NCBI RefSeq assembly: GCF_016086655.4
Contig: NC_052137.2
Coordinates: 35,608,007 to 35,672,006 of the forward strand
Direction: 5' to 3'
DNA: 64,000 bases
Source: Lepeophtheirus salmonis
Lineage: Eukaryota > Arthropoda > Copepoda > Siphonostomatoida > Caligidae
Shown here in pieces: positions 22,389-33,350 of the stretch. Every line of letters begins with the position of its first letter. Positions within the stretch are counted from its first letter, which is position 1. The notes beneath the pieces are model-generated. The model did not search any database. It worked only from the letters and a program-made list of their open reading frames with translations, and was not told where the DNA came from. Position numbers and translations under genes: made by a program.

Positions 22389-23044
22389 CTAAAGCGTTAA
22401 AGTAAAGTGGCGCTACAAGTACATAAACTTCTTCTTTTTTTCAAAAAAGGAAAAGGACCAAATGTAGTTCCTTTACAGGCGCTAGAGGGTGTTTGATGAA
22501 ACAGCTGTTTCAAAATAATAACAAAATATCTTGTATTATTTATAAATCATTTATTAAATGGAGTGAGTTCTAGAACTCATTATGAGTCATTGCGGGTGAA
22601 AGTCTTGGTTCGTGAATCGTGGATTTTGTATTTGTTTGAACAACAGAACAATGCTGAGTCAAGCTGCTGCCAAATTTCCCCATTATCTCTTCATCGAGAA
22701 GTGTGTCTGTCCCTGATTCAGAAGCAAGCACGTCTACAGTTTGTTTGGGAGGAGGGGACCCCTTTGATGTTCCTCCGGGCTTCTTGAACTCTAATGTCTC
22801 CGACAATGAACCCTTCTTTCCTTCAGAGCATGTCGAAGCCTTAAGTAATTAAATCACATGCATGTTTAACTTTGATGGATAAATGTTTCTTTTGTGATTT
22901 ATATGAATTATTTTTATGATATTATTTGAATGAAATGTTAAATGGAAAAGGGACATCTAACGTTTAAAAAATAAACTATTTTATGTACAACAACTTTTTT
23001 TGTTTACATTTGCTTTGTTGCGCTACTTTACTTTAACGCTTTAG
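22389..23044. mobile_element. 656-bp TIR element with 28-bp ends
   Basis: The left end starts CTAAAGCGTTAAAGTAAAGT and continues G-GCGC. The right end is its complement, with only 2 differences over about 28 bp. Flanks are TAGGAA on both sides (22383-22388, 23045-23050), so the target duplication is 6 bp. If CT is shared with the element it could be 8 bp (TAGGAACT). It carries one minus-strand open frame. Superfamily is uncertain: 6-7 bp duplications occur in Dada-type and 8 bp in P or hAT types. Confidence 0.8.
22570..22845 (-). CDS. Open frame inside the 22.4-kb TIR element
   Basis: The frame is open for about 92 codons. It begins just after an AG that could be a splice acceptor ('ttaattacttaag') and ends with TAG/TGA-side sequence near 22570. 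The peptide is Ser/Thr/Pro-rich and acidic (GSPPPKQTVDVL, SGTDTLLDEEIMGKFG) with no catalytic motif that I recognise. It has no in-frame ATG at its start. It may be the remnant of a transposase exon or a captured exon. Confidence 0.25.
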   Translation of the reverse strand, partial: LKASTCSEGKKGSLSETLEFKKPGGTSKGSPPPKQTVDVLASESGTDTLLDEEIMGKFGSSLTQHCSVVQTNTKSTIHEPRLSPAMTHNEF

Positions 23045-23050
23045 TAGGAA

Positions 23051-24155
23051 CTAAGTGGAAGCGAATATATCTCTAAAAACATATTGTATATGTTTATGAT
23101 ATATTACAAATTGATATATAAAAAATTTGAGTGAAATTGAAAATAGACATGTTTGATTTTTTTTGAGATCAAAATATTGACGTCTTGAGCTTATGGGTAA
23201 AAACTCATTTTATTGGCTTATACAATAAAATACAAGGATTTAAATATAGGGCATGTGGCGTCAAGGGCGAAACTTTAGAAGCATCTATATCCTGAAACAG
23301 AGGATAAAATAGGCTCAATTTTTTTTTTCTTTGAATTTTTAACTAATATTAAAATATGTGCCAAATTTGAAATAATCAAAGATGGTTCTGTGAAAAATGT
23401 CCCTTTGATTGATTTCACATGGGATGACCCTTCATTCAGATTAAAATGAAGAATAACATGCTGGATAGTGAAGGATATATTCACTACTTGGTATATATAT
23501 ATTCCAGTCGGTCATTCCTCGGATTTATTTTATATAATATGGTACAAAGTTTTTAAACGCACATTCATCACTTTTTATTTTTCACTACGAACTAAAATTT
23601 ACAAAATTCACCATTTTTTTATATCAAGGAATAATTATGTTTAATTTTAAATTAAAGGATGAGTTTAATAAATTTAATTATCTTAAAGAAAATTGAATTA
23701 ATATTTGATATAAAATTGATTTACTCCTTCACTCTCAGTAACAGTAGACAGAGCCTGTGTGGCAAAAAGAAGGAATACTTTATCTTAAAAGTTCCACCGA
23801 AAAAAAAACATTTATTACCACAATCCAATTTCATCATCTCACTGCGGACATATAGAGACATCTAAAGGACTCTAGACAAAGAGTGAACATGTATTACAAA
23901 AATCAGAATTTTTTATTCTTCTCTGATTGGCTTAAAATTATCAGCTTTTGATTGTTCCCAATTTTGAGAATATTCAATATACAAAATAAAAGCCCTTCAA
24001 AAAATTATAAAATTACTTATTTAGAAAACTAAGATTCAATAATAAAATCGATTTATAAATTTTATGACGCAACATGGACGTCAGTGTTTTTTGTTTTTAT
24101 TCCATGTATCCAGTACCAAGGTTAATAGAAATGAAAGGTTAGAACATCGAGTAAT
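23051..24155. other. AT-rich, no supported gene
   Basis: Short lysine- and isoleucine-rich frames only. Confidence 0.45.
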
Positions 24156-24159
24156 CGGA

Positions 24160-24353
24160 CTTGCTAGAATTTTCAATTTGATATATCGTACCGACTGCTG
24201 GGCAAGATAGGCAGATTATGATAAAACACGCAACCACTCATCGTCTATGACGTCACAGTTGCTAGTATTTTCAATTAATGTATCGTACAGACTCCTGAGT
24301 AAGATAAACAGATTTTGAGAAAAACACGCAACCACTCATTTACTATGACGTCA
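24160..24353. repeat. 98-bp tandem duplication carrying two CRE sites
   Basis: Two copies with a period of 98 bp share 'ttgctag', 'attttcaatt', 'tatcgtac', 'aaaacacgcaaccactcat' and end in TATGACGTCA. The full palindromic CRE TGACGTCA is at 24248-24255 and 24346-24353. A related GGACGTCAG lies at about 24074. No adjacent coding exon was found, so regulatory function is only a possibility. Confidence 0.7.
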
Positions 24354-26130
24354 ATATTAAAAAGCTTGGTGGAAGTCAAAGATCAGTCCTACACACGTTA
24401 TGCTATAACCTTATATTTCTGTTAACTTTGTCTAGTCCTAAATTTTTCTTTGTGTCACGTGATGTTAGGAATTTTTCTGTCTTTCCCTACAATCCTTGAA
24501 TGTAAGTATATAAGTTGTGTAAGTTAATATATTATTTTAAGATAACTGCTTTAGTCTTAACATTTATTTAACTTTAGATTTGGAATTTTTGTGAAAATGC
24601 CCGACCGTTGATCTGGAATGTAACACAGGTCATTTAGATTACGAAAAAGTGGATAAAATATGATGTTCATGTTAGTTGCTACCAAATCTCAAGATGTGAG
24701 AAATAGAAAAAGTTAGGGCCGATTAGACGATTCAAGGAGACTTTGATGTTCGGTAAAGCGGCTTTTGACAATGTGTCCGCCCACAAATTGGACTTATTCT
24801 TGAAATACCAAAATCATTTAATGCTTATTCCATAAATTACGTAATAGAGGTGATTGACCTCTCTGCATTATCAGAAATGTTTTATATAGTAGTTTTATTT
24901 GTAAGCAGTTTATATGAAGACATTTGAAAATTAATTATAAATTCAAAAATCAATTAATCCTTATTTGCTGCTACATCTACTCAGTAAATATAATATCGAA
25001 GAAGAATGCAAATTTGGTCGTAGTTTCCACAACAAAGCAAACTTTATTGCTGTAAAAATGCTCTCTGTATTCATAATAAATTCGTGTTGCGGAAAATGGG
25101 GCTCGGTAATGACAAGGAAAAAAGTACTTATGATCAAAGAAGTACATCAAAATTGGACAGTATATTATAAATAAGTTTTAATATATTAAAGATAAGTCTA
25201 ATATTATTGAGTACAATCTTTTCTAATAAAATTGTTTCCCAGTTTTTTTTTCAGGACCAATTAAACTTCTCATATCTCCCAAGTCCATGGACCTTGTAGA
25301 TTTGATCTTGCTCTGATACATCAGAGAAGACGTCTGAGATATTTAAGATTAAAAAAATATGGTTAAGTCAAACAAACTTTTTTAAAAGAATTTTGTAGCT
25401 TAACTTAATAACTATCATATGATACACCAGCCCCGGAACGTATTTGCAAATGGGAGAGGACAAACAAAATAATGGTGACGTCATCATGGGCGCACGTAGG
25501 TAGCATTGTGGGGGGAGGTACATTGCTGCTGTTGGTTTTTCGACAATTTTAACAGAATGCTTAAATTATTTTTTTTTTTTTTAAAGAAGAGACAAAAAAA
25601 ACTTTTTGACAATTTTTTAGAGTCAAAATTTTTGAAAAGGATTCAATTTGAACACTGACTTTTTTCATAAGTCCAATGATTCGTTTTTAGAAAAATGCTA
25701 TTTTAAGGATGGCATGCCCTTGAAGGCCAAAAAAGCCATCTTTTGTGCCTACAAAATTTACATGAAAAGTTTCAGCAATACCCAATAATTTGTTTAGTCG
25801 TGATTCCCGACTTTCGCATTTAATATGTAAATTTATGATTTATATTTTTGTTTTACCCCTTTTTATTTATTATTTTTTCATGATGTTTTGTATGTTTGAT
25901 GTATACTTTTTGAATAATAAAAACCCATGAAAAAATAAAATAATCCAGAATGGGCACTCTGTAGAGTGCAAACCTTTGCCCATGGTCATTTTTACCTCAA
26001 TTGGATTTTGTTCTCTGAAGAATCTTAATTAAACCTGCATAGGAACACAAATTTGACATCTGTACCTGGATATGTTCCATAGTAATGGTCGATTACAATT
26101 TTAATAAACGTTTTCTATTACCTTTGACCT
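24354..26130. other. No supported gene; isolated CRE-like site
   Basis: TGACGTCAT occurs near 25475. The frame 24965-25174 (+, 69 codons) has moderately coding-like composition but no other support. A/T homopolymers near 25570. Confidence 0.35.
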
Positions 26131-26132
26131 TG

Positions 26133-26400
26133 CAAGGGCGTTCATAGGGGAGGGATGAAGTGCATGTAGTTGCCCCAAATCGAGAAATTTAAAAGGAATC
26201 ATTAATAAGGAAAAAAAATTAGAATTAGAAGAAAATATTAATTAAAGGATTTCTTTTCTAAAAATAACATTAAAAAAAGGTTATCGGGTATTTTTTTTTT
26301 TAGGATGTCTTTTCTAAAAAAAGGGTTATTCTTTTTCGATTAAACTATGCTGTGGATCCCCTTCCCCCCCAAGAAAAAAAAAAAAATATTTATACATATA
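26133..26400 (+). mobile_element. CAGGGGCGTCC-family element, degraded copy
   Basis: Head 'caagggcgttcatagggg' followed by 'gtagttgccccaaat', matching the family head order. The tail stops at 'ccttccccccccaag' plus an A-run, without the terminal 'cctgcggacgcccctg'. Confidence 0.5.
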
Positions 26401-26879
26401 TGCTTTGACATCTTAAAATTTAATGACCTCTTACTGTGACCATATATACTCTTCCCATTAAGTTTAATTAAAATCAATTTCTAACTTTAGTCCAGGTGAC
26501 TAACAAAAAAACAAATTCATCATGAAAAAGAGCTCATGACTCAGAGCCGGATTGAGTTCCAGATCTCAAATTTAATCACTGCGTATATATATAGGTTGCG
26601 TGAATAATTAATTTTCTTCCTTCACTCTGAAATTCGTTTCGGCATCACTGAGATATAATAATAAATAATATATGCATCAACCATATGATTTACACACTAC
26701 TTTAAGTAAATAAAATCAAACTAAAACATTCAAAGATGCTACAAAATAATTGTCTTGTATCATTATAATTTTACCTACAAGCATGGAAGGATTCAAGAAT
26801 ATCAAAGAAGATTGTTCAATTAATTATTATTATATACTATTACTACTCTGATGATATATAGGGTGGAATATAGCAGGGG

Positions 26880-27440
26880 TTCTCAACCTTTTTTTAAGTG
26901 ATGCACAACTTGTAAAATATTTATTTAACCCAAATACACCCTTAACAACACAAAACATTTTTTGCTTCAATGACAGAGACGTCCAAAGAGTTATATTCTG
27001 GAGGGGGTCTTGGTTTTTGGATTTTTTTTTAAAAGAAATAATTATGAAAAAATTTCATCATTATAACTTTTTTCGAAAAAAAATCCATAGCTATTCATAA
27101 GAAATTCTAAAAATCCTTAGCTATTTGCAAAAAATTAATTTATTTTTGGAAAAGAAAAGGAAATATTACATTTTTGGAGAAAAATTTAAAAATCCACAGC
27201 TAATCACGGAAGATTTAATTAAATTTCAAATATTAAATTTTTTGAAAAAAGAATTAAAATATTACATTTTCTTTGAAGAAAAAAATCCTTAATTGGGCAG
27301 GAGCTACAGCCGCTCCTGCCCACACCTGTGGACGTCCCTAAGTAATATAACACTTGTAAGATATTCCTTCAAAATCTCAAGTACCCCTTGGAGTGCCTCC
27401 AATTGCCCCAAGGGGTACCCGTACCCCCATTTGAGAACCA
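26880..27440. mobile_element. hAT-like 'GGTTCTCAA' MITE interrupted by a nested element
   Basis: Ends are 'aggggttctcaac' at about 26877 and 'ttgagaaccact' near 27441. The outer sequence ('ggggtacttgagatttt', 'atcttacaagtg', 'aaaaaatg') aligns, inverted, with 40067-40240, which lacks the insertion. The flanks AATATAGC and AATATATA match 6/8, so an 8-bp target duplication is possible but not proven. The nested copy is 26974-27340. Confidence 0.65.
26974..27340 (-). mobile_element. CAGGGGCGTCC-family element nested in a hAT-like MITE
   Basis: Left 'cagagacgtccaaagag' with 'tggagggggtcttggttttt'. Interior repeats 'aaatccatagctattcat' style blocks. Right 'ctacagccgctcctgccc' then 'acacctgtggacgtccct'. 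Comparison with the uninterrupted relative at 40067-40240 defines the insertion point. Confidence 0.7.
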
Positions 27441-27481
27441 CTAATATATAATATTAAGTATATACATTGTAATTTGTAACA

Positions 27482-28708
27482 CGTGAACAGATTTTTTGCC
27501 GAAGGACAATTTGCCAAAAGGACATTTCGTCGAAGGACCATTTGGCCAAAGAATGATATTTAATTTATTGGTATATTCGATTATATATTTGAATTCAATT
27601 TAGAATAATATTATGATAAATGGATGTTGTTCTCATACTTTATAAGTCATATTAGTAAGCTAATGAGTGTTCTTTTGCATAAAAATATTTTATATTGATT
27701 TATGATAACTGCATAAACACCACACAGTAGTATGTGGTTCGAATCATTACTGTCGTAGTACTCTAAAAAAAATTAAATAAGAAACATCGATTCTAATGAA
27801 ATAAGTGCACCTAAGGGACTCAACTCATCATAGTTGTATATCTAGGACTATGAATTAATACCTCCAATTGATCTCAAACCAATTTACAAAAACCATAGCA
27901 AGTGACTTATAACTCAACTTTTTAAGTTTATTTTTCTAATAGGATACAATGACATTTGAATATATAACTTCGTTAGTAATAATTGTTTTAAGTGGTGTGG
28001 TATTTATCAAAGAATATAAATATTACAACTCTATGTATAAATTCATTCAATCCAATTTATTATTGAGAAGGATAATCCGGCTACAATTCATTGATTTTGT
28101 AAAACTAATATTAATGTAAATTCCTTTGTCAGTCTCTACTTTCATCAATTAGTTTATTTATTAAATAAATGTATATGTATACATATTTATTGACTAAAGA
28201 AACAGCTCTCAAAAAAATGTATTAGACACTTCATGTATGCAATCTTATAATTTGGTAAATTGACGTACATATGGTTGGGCCCAACTCTATGGGAAGGCCA
28301 CTGCTCGTATAAAATATGATGCTTGTTCATTAATTAATGTTTCTTTTTCAATATGAATTATAATCATACATGTCGAATGTTAATTAATTTATTATGGAGA
28401 AGTGATTGGGACTTATTCCCTTAGAATTACTGTCGTTTGTCTATTATTTAAAGTATTGAAAGTACTTTAACGGTAAAGATTCGAACTACATTCGAACCAC
28501 ATCATACTGTGTTGTGTTTTTAAAATGATCATTAATGAATTTAATTAATATTTTTCTGCAAAAGAACATTTCTTTAAATATACAATCATATATATTTCAA
28601 TAAATTTAATAGCATTTTTCGTCTAAATGTCCCAAATGGTACTTCTTAAATTGTTTGTTCAGCAAATTGTCCTTCGCAAAAATGTTTTCGGCCAATTGTT
28701 CTAGACTC
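27482..28708. mobile_element. Long-TIR GGCRAA-array foldback element with 9-bp TSD
   Basis: TTTGTAACA flanks both sides exactly (27473-27481 and 28709-28717), a 9-bp target duplication. The left arm has 'tttgccgaaggacaatttgc', 'caaaaggacatttcgtcg' and 'aaggaccatttggcc'. The right arm has the complement of 'aattggccgaaaac', 'tttgcgaaggacaatttgc' and 'gtaccatttggg'. Arms extend about 280-300 bp; for example 'gttcttttgca', 'aaaaatatt' and 'atgtggttcgaat' occur in both, inverted. No transposase frame is present. Long TIRs plus a 9-bp duplication fit a Mutator-like (MULE) non-autonomous element. Confidence 0.8.
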
Positions 28709-28717
28709 TTTGTAACA

Positions 28718-29300
28718 TATTAATTATAAACTATAATATAATAAGTTAATTAACATAATAATGTTTTAATGTTACGTCATCCTTGTTGATGTCCACAATT
28801 TTGGAGTCTTAACAACCAAGTTTTAGAACAATAAACCCCTTTTTTCATTAATATTGAGGAAAATAGTGAATTATTGAATGTCAAAATAGGACCAACAAAT
28901 AAAATATATATCGATATACGATCCTAAAATATAATAAAAATATGTTCTTACATCGTTATACAATCTTATTTCCATATCGTAGATAAAAGTTAACTATTAC
29001 AGTGGGGAGACAAAGATATTTTTCTCAAATTATCCTATTACTTTTCTCGTTCCTAATCAATTTAAAAAATTGTACAAATCTTATCTAGCCATTTTTAGTT
29101 TTGATTAGAGTAAAATGTCAGTGTTTAAAATTGACATTAAGTGGTATTCAATTTAAGTATTAAGTTTATTTTTGTTTTTACAGCTATATAATGAAATTTC
29201 ATCCAGTTTTATTTGAAATTCGTACATTTTATCTAGTCAAAATATATTAACTTCGAGCCCCAAAATTAAAATTGCGTCTTCTTCAATTATGATACAACTT
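28718..29300. other. Upstream region of the 29.6-kb gene, no feature
   Basis: AT-rich and apparently free of the repeat families found elsewhere. Confidence 0.45.
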
Positions 29301-29302
29301 AT

Positions 29303-29345
29303 CACGTGAGTGAAAATGTTCTATGAGATTGCAGTAGTATAAAAT
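29303..29345 (+). promoter_or_regulatory. Candidate promoter: E-box and TATA box
   Basis: A CACGTG E-box (29303-29308) is followed by TATAAAAT (29338-29345). Transcription would start near 29370, giving a 5' leader of about 210 bases before the ATG at 29583. Both motifs are short and could be chance in AT-rich DNA. Their order and distance from the best gene in the window support the call. Confidence 0.4.
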
Positions 29346-29582
29346 ATTATTATTATTCAAATTTATATACATCCATTTGTGAGGGACTAATCCCCCAGTT
29401 CCTTCTTTTCTGGTTTATAACGACTGCCTTCTCCTAACAGCCTATCATCAATAATTACTTTCATCAGCAACTTCTTTGTCGTCATCATTCTAGAGAATAG
29501 CTACCTATTTATTAGCATTACTGACTACAATTTTGAATTTAAGAAGTTACTACTACGATATTGACGCCTCACATCTTTGACA

Positions 29583-29993
29583 ATGAACACCTGTGTTTCG
29601 CAAGACGGATCCGCCCTCAAGCTCCATCTCTCCTGCAATTTTATGAGATGTGAATCCCCTAATAATTCCCTCATTGATGAAAACAATAACAACATTAATA
29701 TATCCCATTACTCCACAGAAGAGGACGAAAGTGGGACCTCTCGGTCCACTGAATTGACTGACATAAATAATTCTACTTTGAGTGATGGTGAGGAAGGTGA
29801 CGATGAACTCAGCTCGGATGAGGAGTCGTTCTGTGACGCTTTGAATGACGTTAAAGTGGACTATCTCAAAGAGTTTCAATGGTGGTTCGATCGCCCATCC
29901 CCTAGTAATCCTGATGGATCCACTCGGTTTTGGCAAGAGTATGAGAGGCAATTGCCAATACAGGGAGAGCTTTTTAGTTGTAAAAAGGATTGA
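29583..29993 (+). CDS. Intronless acidic protein of unknown function, 136 residues
   Basis: ATG at 29583 (preceded by 'tttgaca') opens an uninterrupted frame to TGA at 29991-29993. No signal peptide or membrane helix is visible. Residues 34-40 hold an Asn-rich patch. Residues 44-85 are Ser/Thr/Asp/Glu-rich with SDGEEGDDELSSDEES, which look like casein-kinase-2-type sites. The C-terminal third is more ordered, with a Trp pair at 100-101, PSPSNPDGS at 105-113, RFWQEYERQLP at 115-125 and a basic CKKD end. Codon use and GC content exceed the surroundings. I do not recognise the family. A small regulatory, possibly nuclear protein is a guess from composition only. AATAAA lies downstream. Confidence 0.6.
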   Translation: MNTCVSQDGSALKLHLSCNFMRCESPNNSLIDENNNNINISHYSTEEDESGTSRSTELTDINNSTLSDGEEGDDELSSDEESFCDALNDVKVDYLKEFQWWFDRPSPSNPDGSTRFWQEYERQLPIQGELFSCKKD

Positions 29994-30158
29994 CGCTAAT
30001 GTTTAAAAGAAAAATAATATCATCATAATCGAACTATGGAAATAATATTATGCTAGTTATTTTATTATTAATATTATAAAAGTGTGTCTTATTTATTTAT
30101 TTATATAGATTAATTAATTATAATTATTATGACTTAATTTTACACTGTTAATTATAGG

Positions 30159-30164
30159 AATAAA
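30159..30164 (+). terminator. Candidate poly(A) signal AATAAA
   Basis: Lies 166 bp after the stop codon at 29993 in 'ggaataaataaataa', a plausible 3' UTR length for the 136-residue gene. Confidence 0.4.
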
Positions 30165-30169
30165 TAAAT

Positions 30170-31360
30170 AATAATTGTTATATTCTATTTAGTACCTTAT
30201 TGGATTTTACAAACTCATATTTTTCTTGATTGGATTACTATTTCGGAGACATGAAGTGTAATATTATTGTTTTAGGTATCTGCAAGTAAAATTTTTAATT
30301 TTAATAAATTTGTAGACGCAGCATAAAAAGATCCTTGAATGTTAAAGAGAAGAAGGAGATAACTTAATTTTTTCTTTTCTAGCTATTTTTACTTAATAGG
30401 AAATTACTAGAATAATTTTCAAGGATAAAAAATGACAATCAAGCCTGAAATTTATTTTTATTCTGGTATAATAATAATATTCTAAAAAGTCTGAAGTTTT
30501 TGATAACGTATCTTTTCTACGAATTTTATTACTATAACGCTGCGCAATTTGATGTTTAAGTCATCCTCTTATTAAATACTTGATAAAAATTCATTTCGGG
30601 CACTCCATTTTAACGAGTAAATCTGCAGTGGATCTTCGTTCTCCCTTTAATATGTTATAACTGATAGTGATTAGTCATTGAGACTTGAGAGTAGACCATG
30701 ACTCGTGGTTTATTCTCACCAAAGTGACTATATTTAAAGGTGAGGCTAAAGGTGATTTAAAAATAGAAGGACGTAACTGTTGAGGCACATAGAACTCTGT
30801 CCTATATAATTGTTAAGTAATAATTTTAAAATCCAGACTTAATGCATTGTAAGGCAACACAAATAAGTAAATAAACATAATTAAAATTCCTTTATTGTAC
30901 AAAATGGTAAACTTAGGTCCATGGCAAAAAATATAAATTTAGCAAAAATATTGAACTTATATTGTTATTAATATCTATAAAAGTAAATCCTTTCTAATAC
31001 TTATTTCGATTGTTATGAAACTTGAAGATATCCTTGCTTGATACTTTATAGAATAATATAATCAATTTCAGTCCCAATTATTTAAAAAGACTAACATTAA
31101 TTTGCATATCAATAATGATGAACCATCTGTATGTAATCTAAAATTAATATGCTTAATTTATATTATCTAATTTGCCATTTTATTACATAATACAAGAGTG
31201 GTGAATTAAAGAATAGCAATATGTAAAACTTATAGTATACATATTTTTTTACATACATGCATGAATAATAAATATTAATTTGTAAATTAACAAATCTGTC
31301 TAAATTTTCTCAGATTAGCACTTGCGTTCTTCATTTTGAGCTTTTTATTAAGGTTATTTA
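30170..31360. other. AT-rich, no supported gene
   Basis: No coding-like frame and no family repeat recognised. Confidence 0.45.
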
Positions 31361-31361
31361 C

Positions 31362-32146
31362 TCAAATTCTTGTTCTTGTTTTAACAAAGGATATGTTAAG
31401 GATACAGTTAGGATATAATTCAAATAGATGATTATACAGCCTTTCAAATACGTTTGGGTTTATGTCAATTGCGTCTTCATGGCTCTTTTCTAGGGTGGTC
31501 CTTATTAATTTTTGTTTAAACTTCTTTGAGTTTAGTAACTTGCACCTGGGTTTGTACCAAAACAATTCCCCTTTCTTCAAAGAAAGTTATTTTGCAAATT
31601 TTTTCATTTGTGCGCCCAAAACAAAGGCCCAATTGCTTCCTCACACTGGACCCCTTTTTGGAATGTGTAAAGGTGAATCTGAGTGCTTTGTGTCTTGGTC
31701 AAAGGCTCTTGTTGGGAATCAGTAATCCCGCTACAAATTTCCATCAACCCTTTGTTTCTAAGTCCATACTGGTTTCCTGGACCTTACTTGCTTCCAAAAG
31801 TTGTTTCACAAGCTCTTTCCTATCGCAAGTTTCCTTACAAATATCTCTGGAGAATTTTGGTTCATCTGAACTGGGAGAAGCAAAGGGAAAATGGAATGTG
31901 GGGACTGCATCGCTTTTTAATTTCTTCCTGGCCTTTAAGTAAAGAAGCTCAGCCTGGAGATTACGCTCAAAATCATTGGATGTAAAATGCCTTTCACAAA
32001 ACAATGGCATACTTAATATTAATTGGATCTTTTCTCCTACATACTGAGATCCAATGACGCTGGGGCATCAAATTTTTCTGAGTAAATGCAAAATACTGGG
32101 CATTCCGTGCATTGGGACAGAAGGGTATGGCACAAACACGCTATGA
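31362..32146 (-). pseudogene. THAP zinc-finger domain sequence with a frameshift
   Basis: The minus strand from about 32146 encodes a THAP (C2CH) domain. It starts CAIPFCPNARNAQYFAF (Cys-x4-Cys) and continues RHWISVCRRKDPINIKYAIV. After a one-base frame change in a TTTT run near 32000 comes CERHFTSNDFERNLQAELL, with the Cys-x2-His pair, and then the AVPT box (KLKSDAVPTFHF). The AVPTF-type end of the domain is intact. A short linker stops at 31744-31746. A further coding-like frame (31362-31580) may be a decayed continuation. A stop and then 'tag' precede the domain, so the start exon is missing or mutated. THAP domains bind DNA and occur in P-type transposases and host regulators. I cannot say which this is, and the frameshift could be a sequencing error. 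Confidence 0.6.
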
Positions 32147-32935
32147 ACCTGGAGATGATGCCATTTTTGCTTAACATATCCAAATTAGTGCACCTCACTT
32201 GAATGAAATTATCTGAACTGCCGCAACAGTGACATTACTATGTCAGGTAACGCCAACCAGACTGCCTAAGAAGATCCTGGTTGCCTCACCTTTATATAGA
32301 GTCACCTTGATTCTCACTATGAATTGGATTTCTTTTTCTTTTCTCTTTCTATCCCAACTTCTCGCATAGAAAATCAAGAGTGACTGAAGGAAAAGGCTTA
32401 AAATTTATTATCAGTGTGTAAATATAATGCTAAATAGAGGGGTTCCCAATTAATTGTTGGAAAAAATACCAAGAATATAATTTAAAGAACAGTATCTTGT
32501 GAGAAAGTTTAATTTTATTGAACGAGTTCTCACAAAAAAGTGTTTTCAGGATATTTTTATACTTCTCCCACGCATATTCATAACTCCAGTGGCCTTCTCT
32601 GTAACGTTAATTCTTCAAAAGGTATTGAATATTTCTTTATCAGTTATCGTAATTGTAAAATATAGATAATTATAATCCTAGTAAACTAATCTGAGTTTGG
32701 AATGTGACACGACAAAACAAAAGCAAGCAAGGATGTTTTTCTTAATTATGGATCTGAGCTTTACAGTTTCCTCATTTTTTCGTGCTCTTCTACGATTCCA
32801 GCATTGAGTGCCTCCCTGAATCTTCTCAGTTGTTTGCCTCACTAAAGCTCTTCTTCTTCTGACTGGATCATAAAGAAGTGGAAATAACTGTTCTTGAGTA
32901 ACAGTATGCTTGTTTGTCAATTAATGAGTTTTTCC
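32147..32935. other. No supported gene
   Basis: An 80-codon minus frame (32678-32920) has an Arg-rich, moderately coding-like composition but no ATG start or recognised motif. Confidence 0.35.
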
Positions 32936-32939
32936 AATG

Positions 32940-33350
32940 AGAATAATCCATCATGTCGAATGATAATTGAAAACGGAGAAGTGATTAACACTTTTTCCAT
33001 TCAAATCGCAGTTGTGTTGTTTTCTCTTCTTTTATTTTATTATATTAATTAATAATTATATTGCCTATTTTGTCTCTGGTTATAATAAGTCAGATTTCGA
33101 TAGTATATATAACATTTTGTCCCTTAATTCCATCATTATTCCAACATAAACCAACAATTAATACTTATTAAAGTAATAAACATTACATTTTTTGATTAAA
33201 AATTCAATGGGAACATCAATTTCAACCAAAAATATGCCAAAACGACTTATAAATATCTTTTATATATATATTTAGTTGAAATACCCCTAAGGCAAAATGG
33301 ATTTAAGGCGAACAATCCTGAGGCAAAATAGTTTAAGGCTAAGGGGGTCG
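32940..33350. repeat. Probable relative of the GGCRAA-array foldback family
   Basis: 'atgtcgaatgataatt' and 'ggagaagtgatt' at 32954-32990 match 28374-28410 of the 27.5-kb element. The end carries a spaced array 'aaggcaaaatgg', 'aaggcgaacaatcc', 'gaggcaaaatag' and 'aaggctaag'. No matching left terminus was found, so the copy is truncated or diverged. Confidence 0.45.

Noticed and set aside
29553..29951. 132-codon minus-strand frame opposite the 29.6-kb gene
   Set aside because: Antisense shadow of the + strand gene, which has the better composition, start and flanking signals.
31526..31985. Plus-strand frames of 100-138 codons
   Set aside because: They are antisense to the THAP-type sequence, which has recognisable zinc ligands on the minus strand.
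32678..32920. 80-codon minus-strand frame with an Arg-rich segment
   Set aside because: Starts at TTG directly after a stop, has no recognised motif, and no splice sites were convincing.
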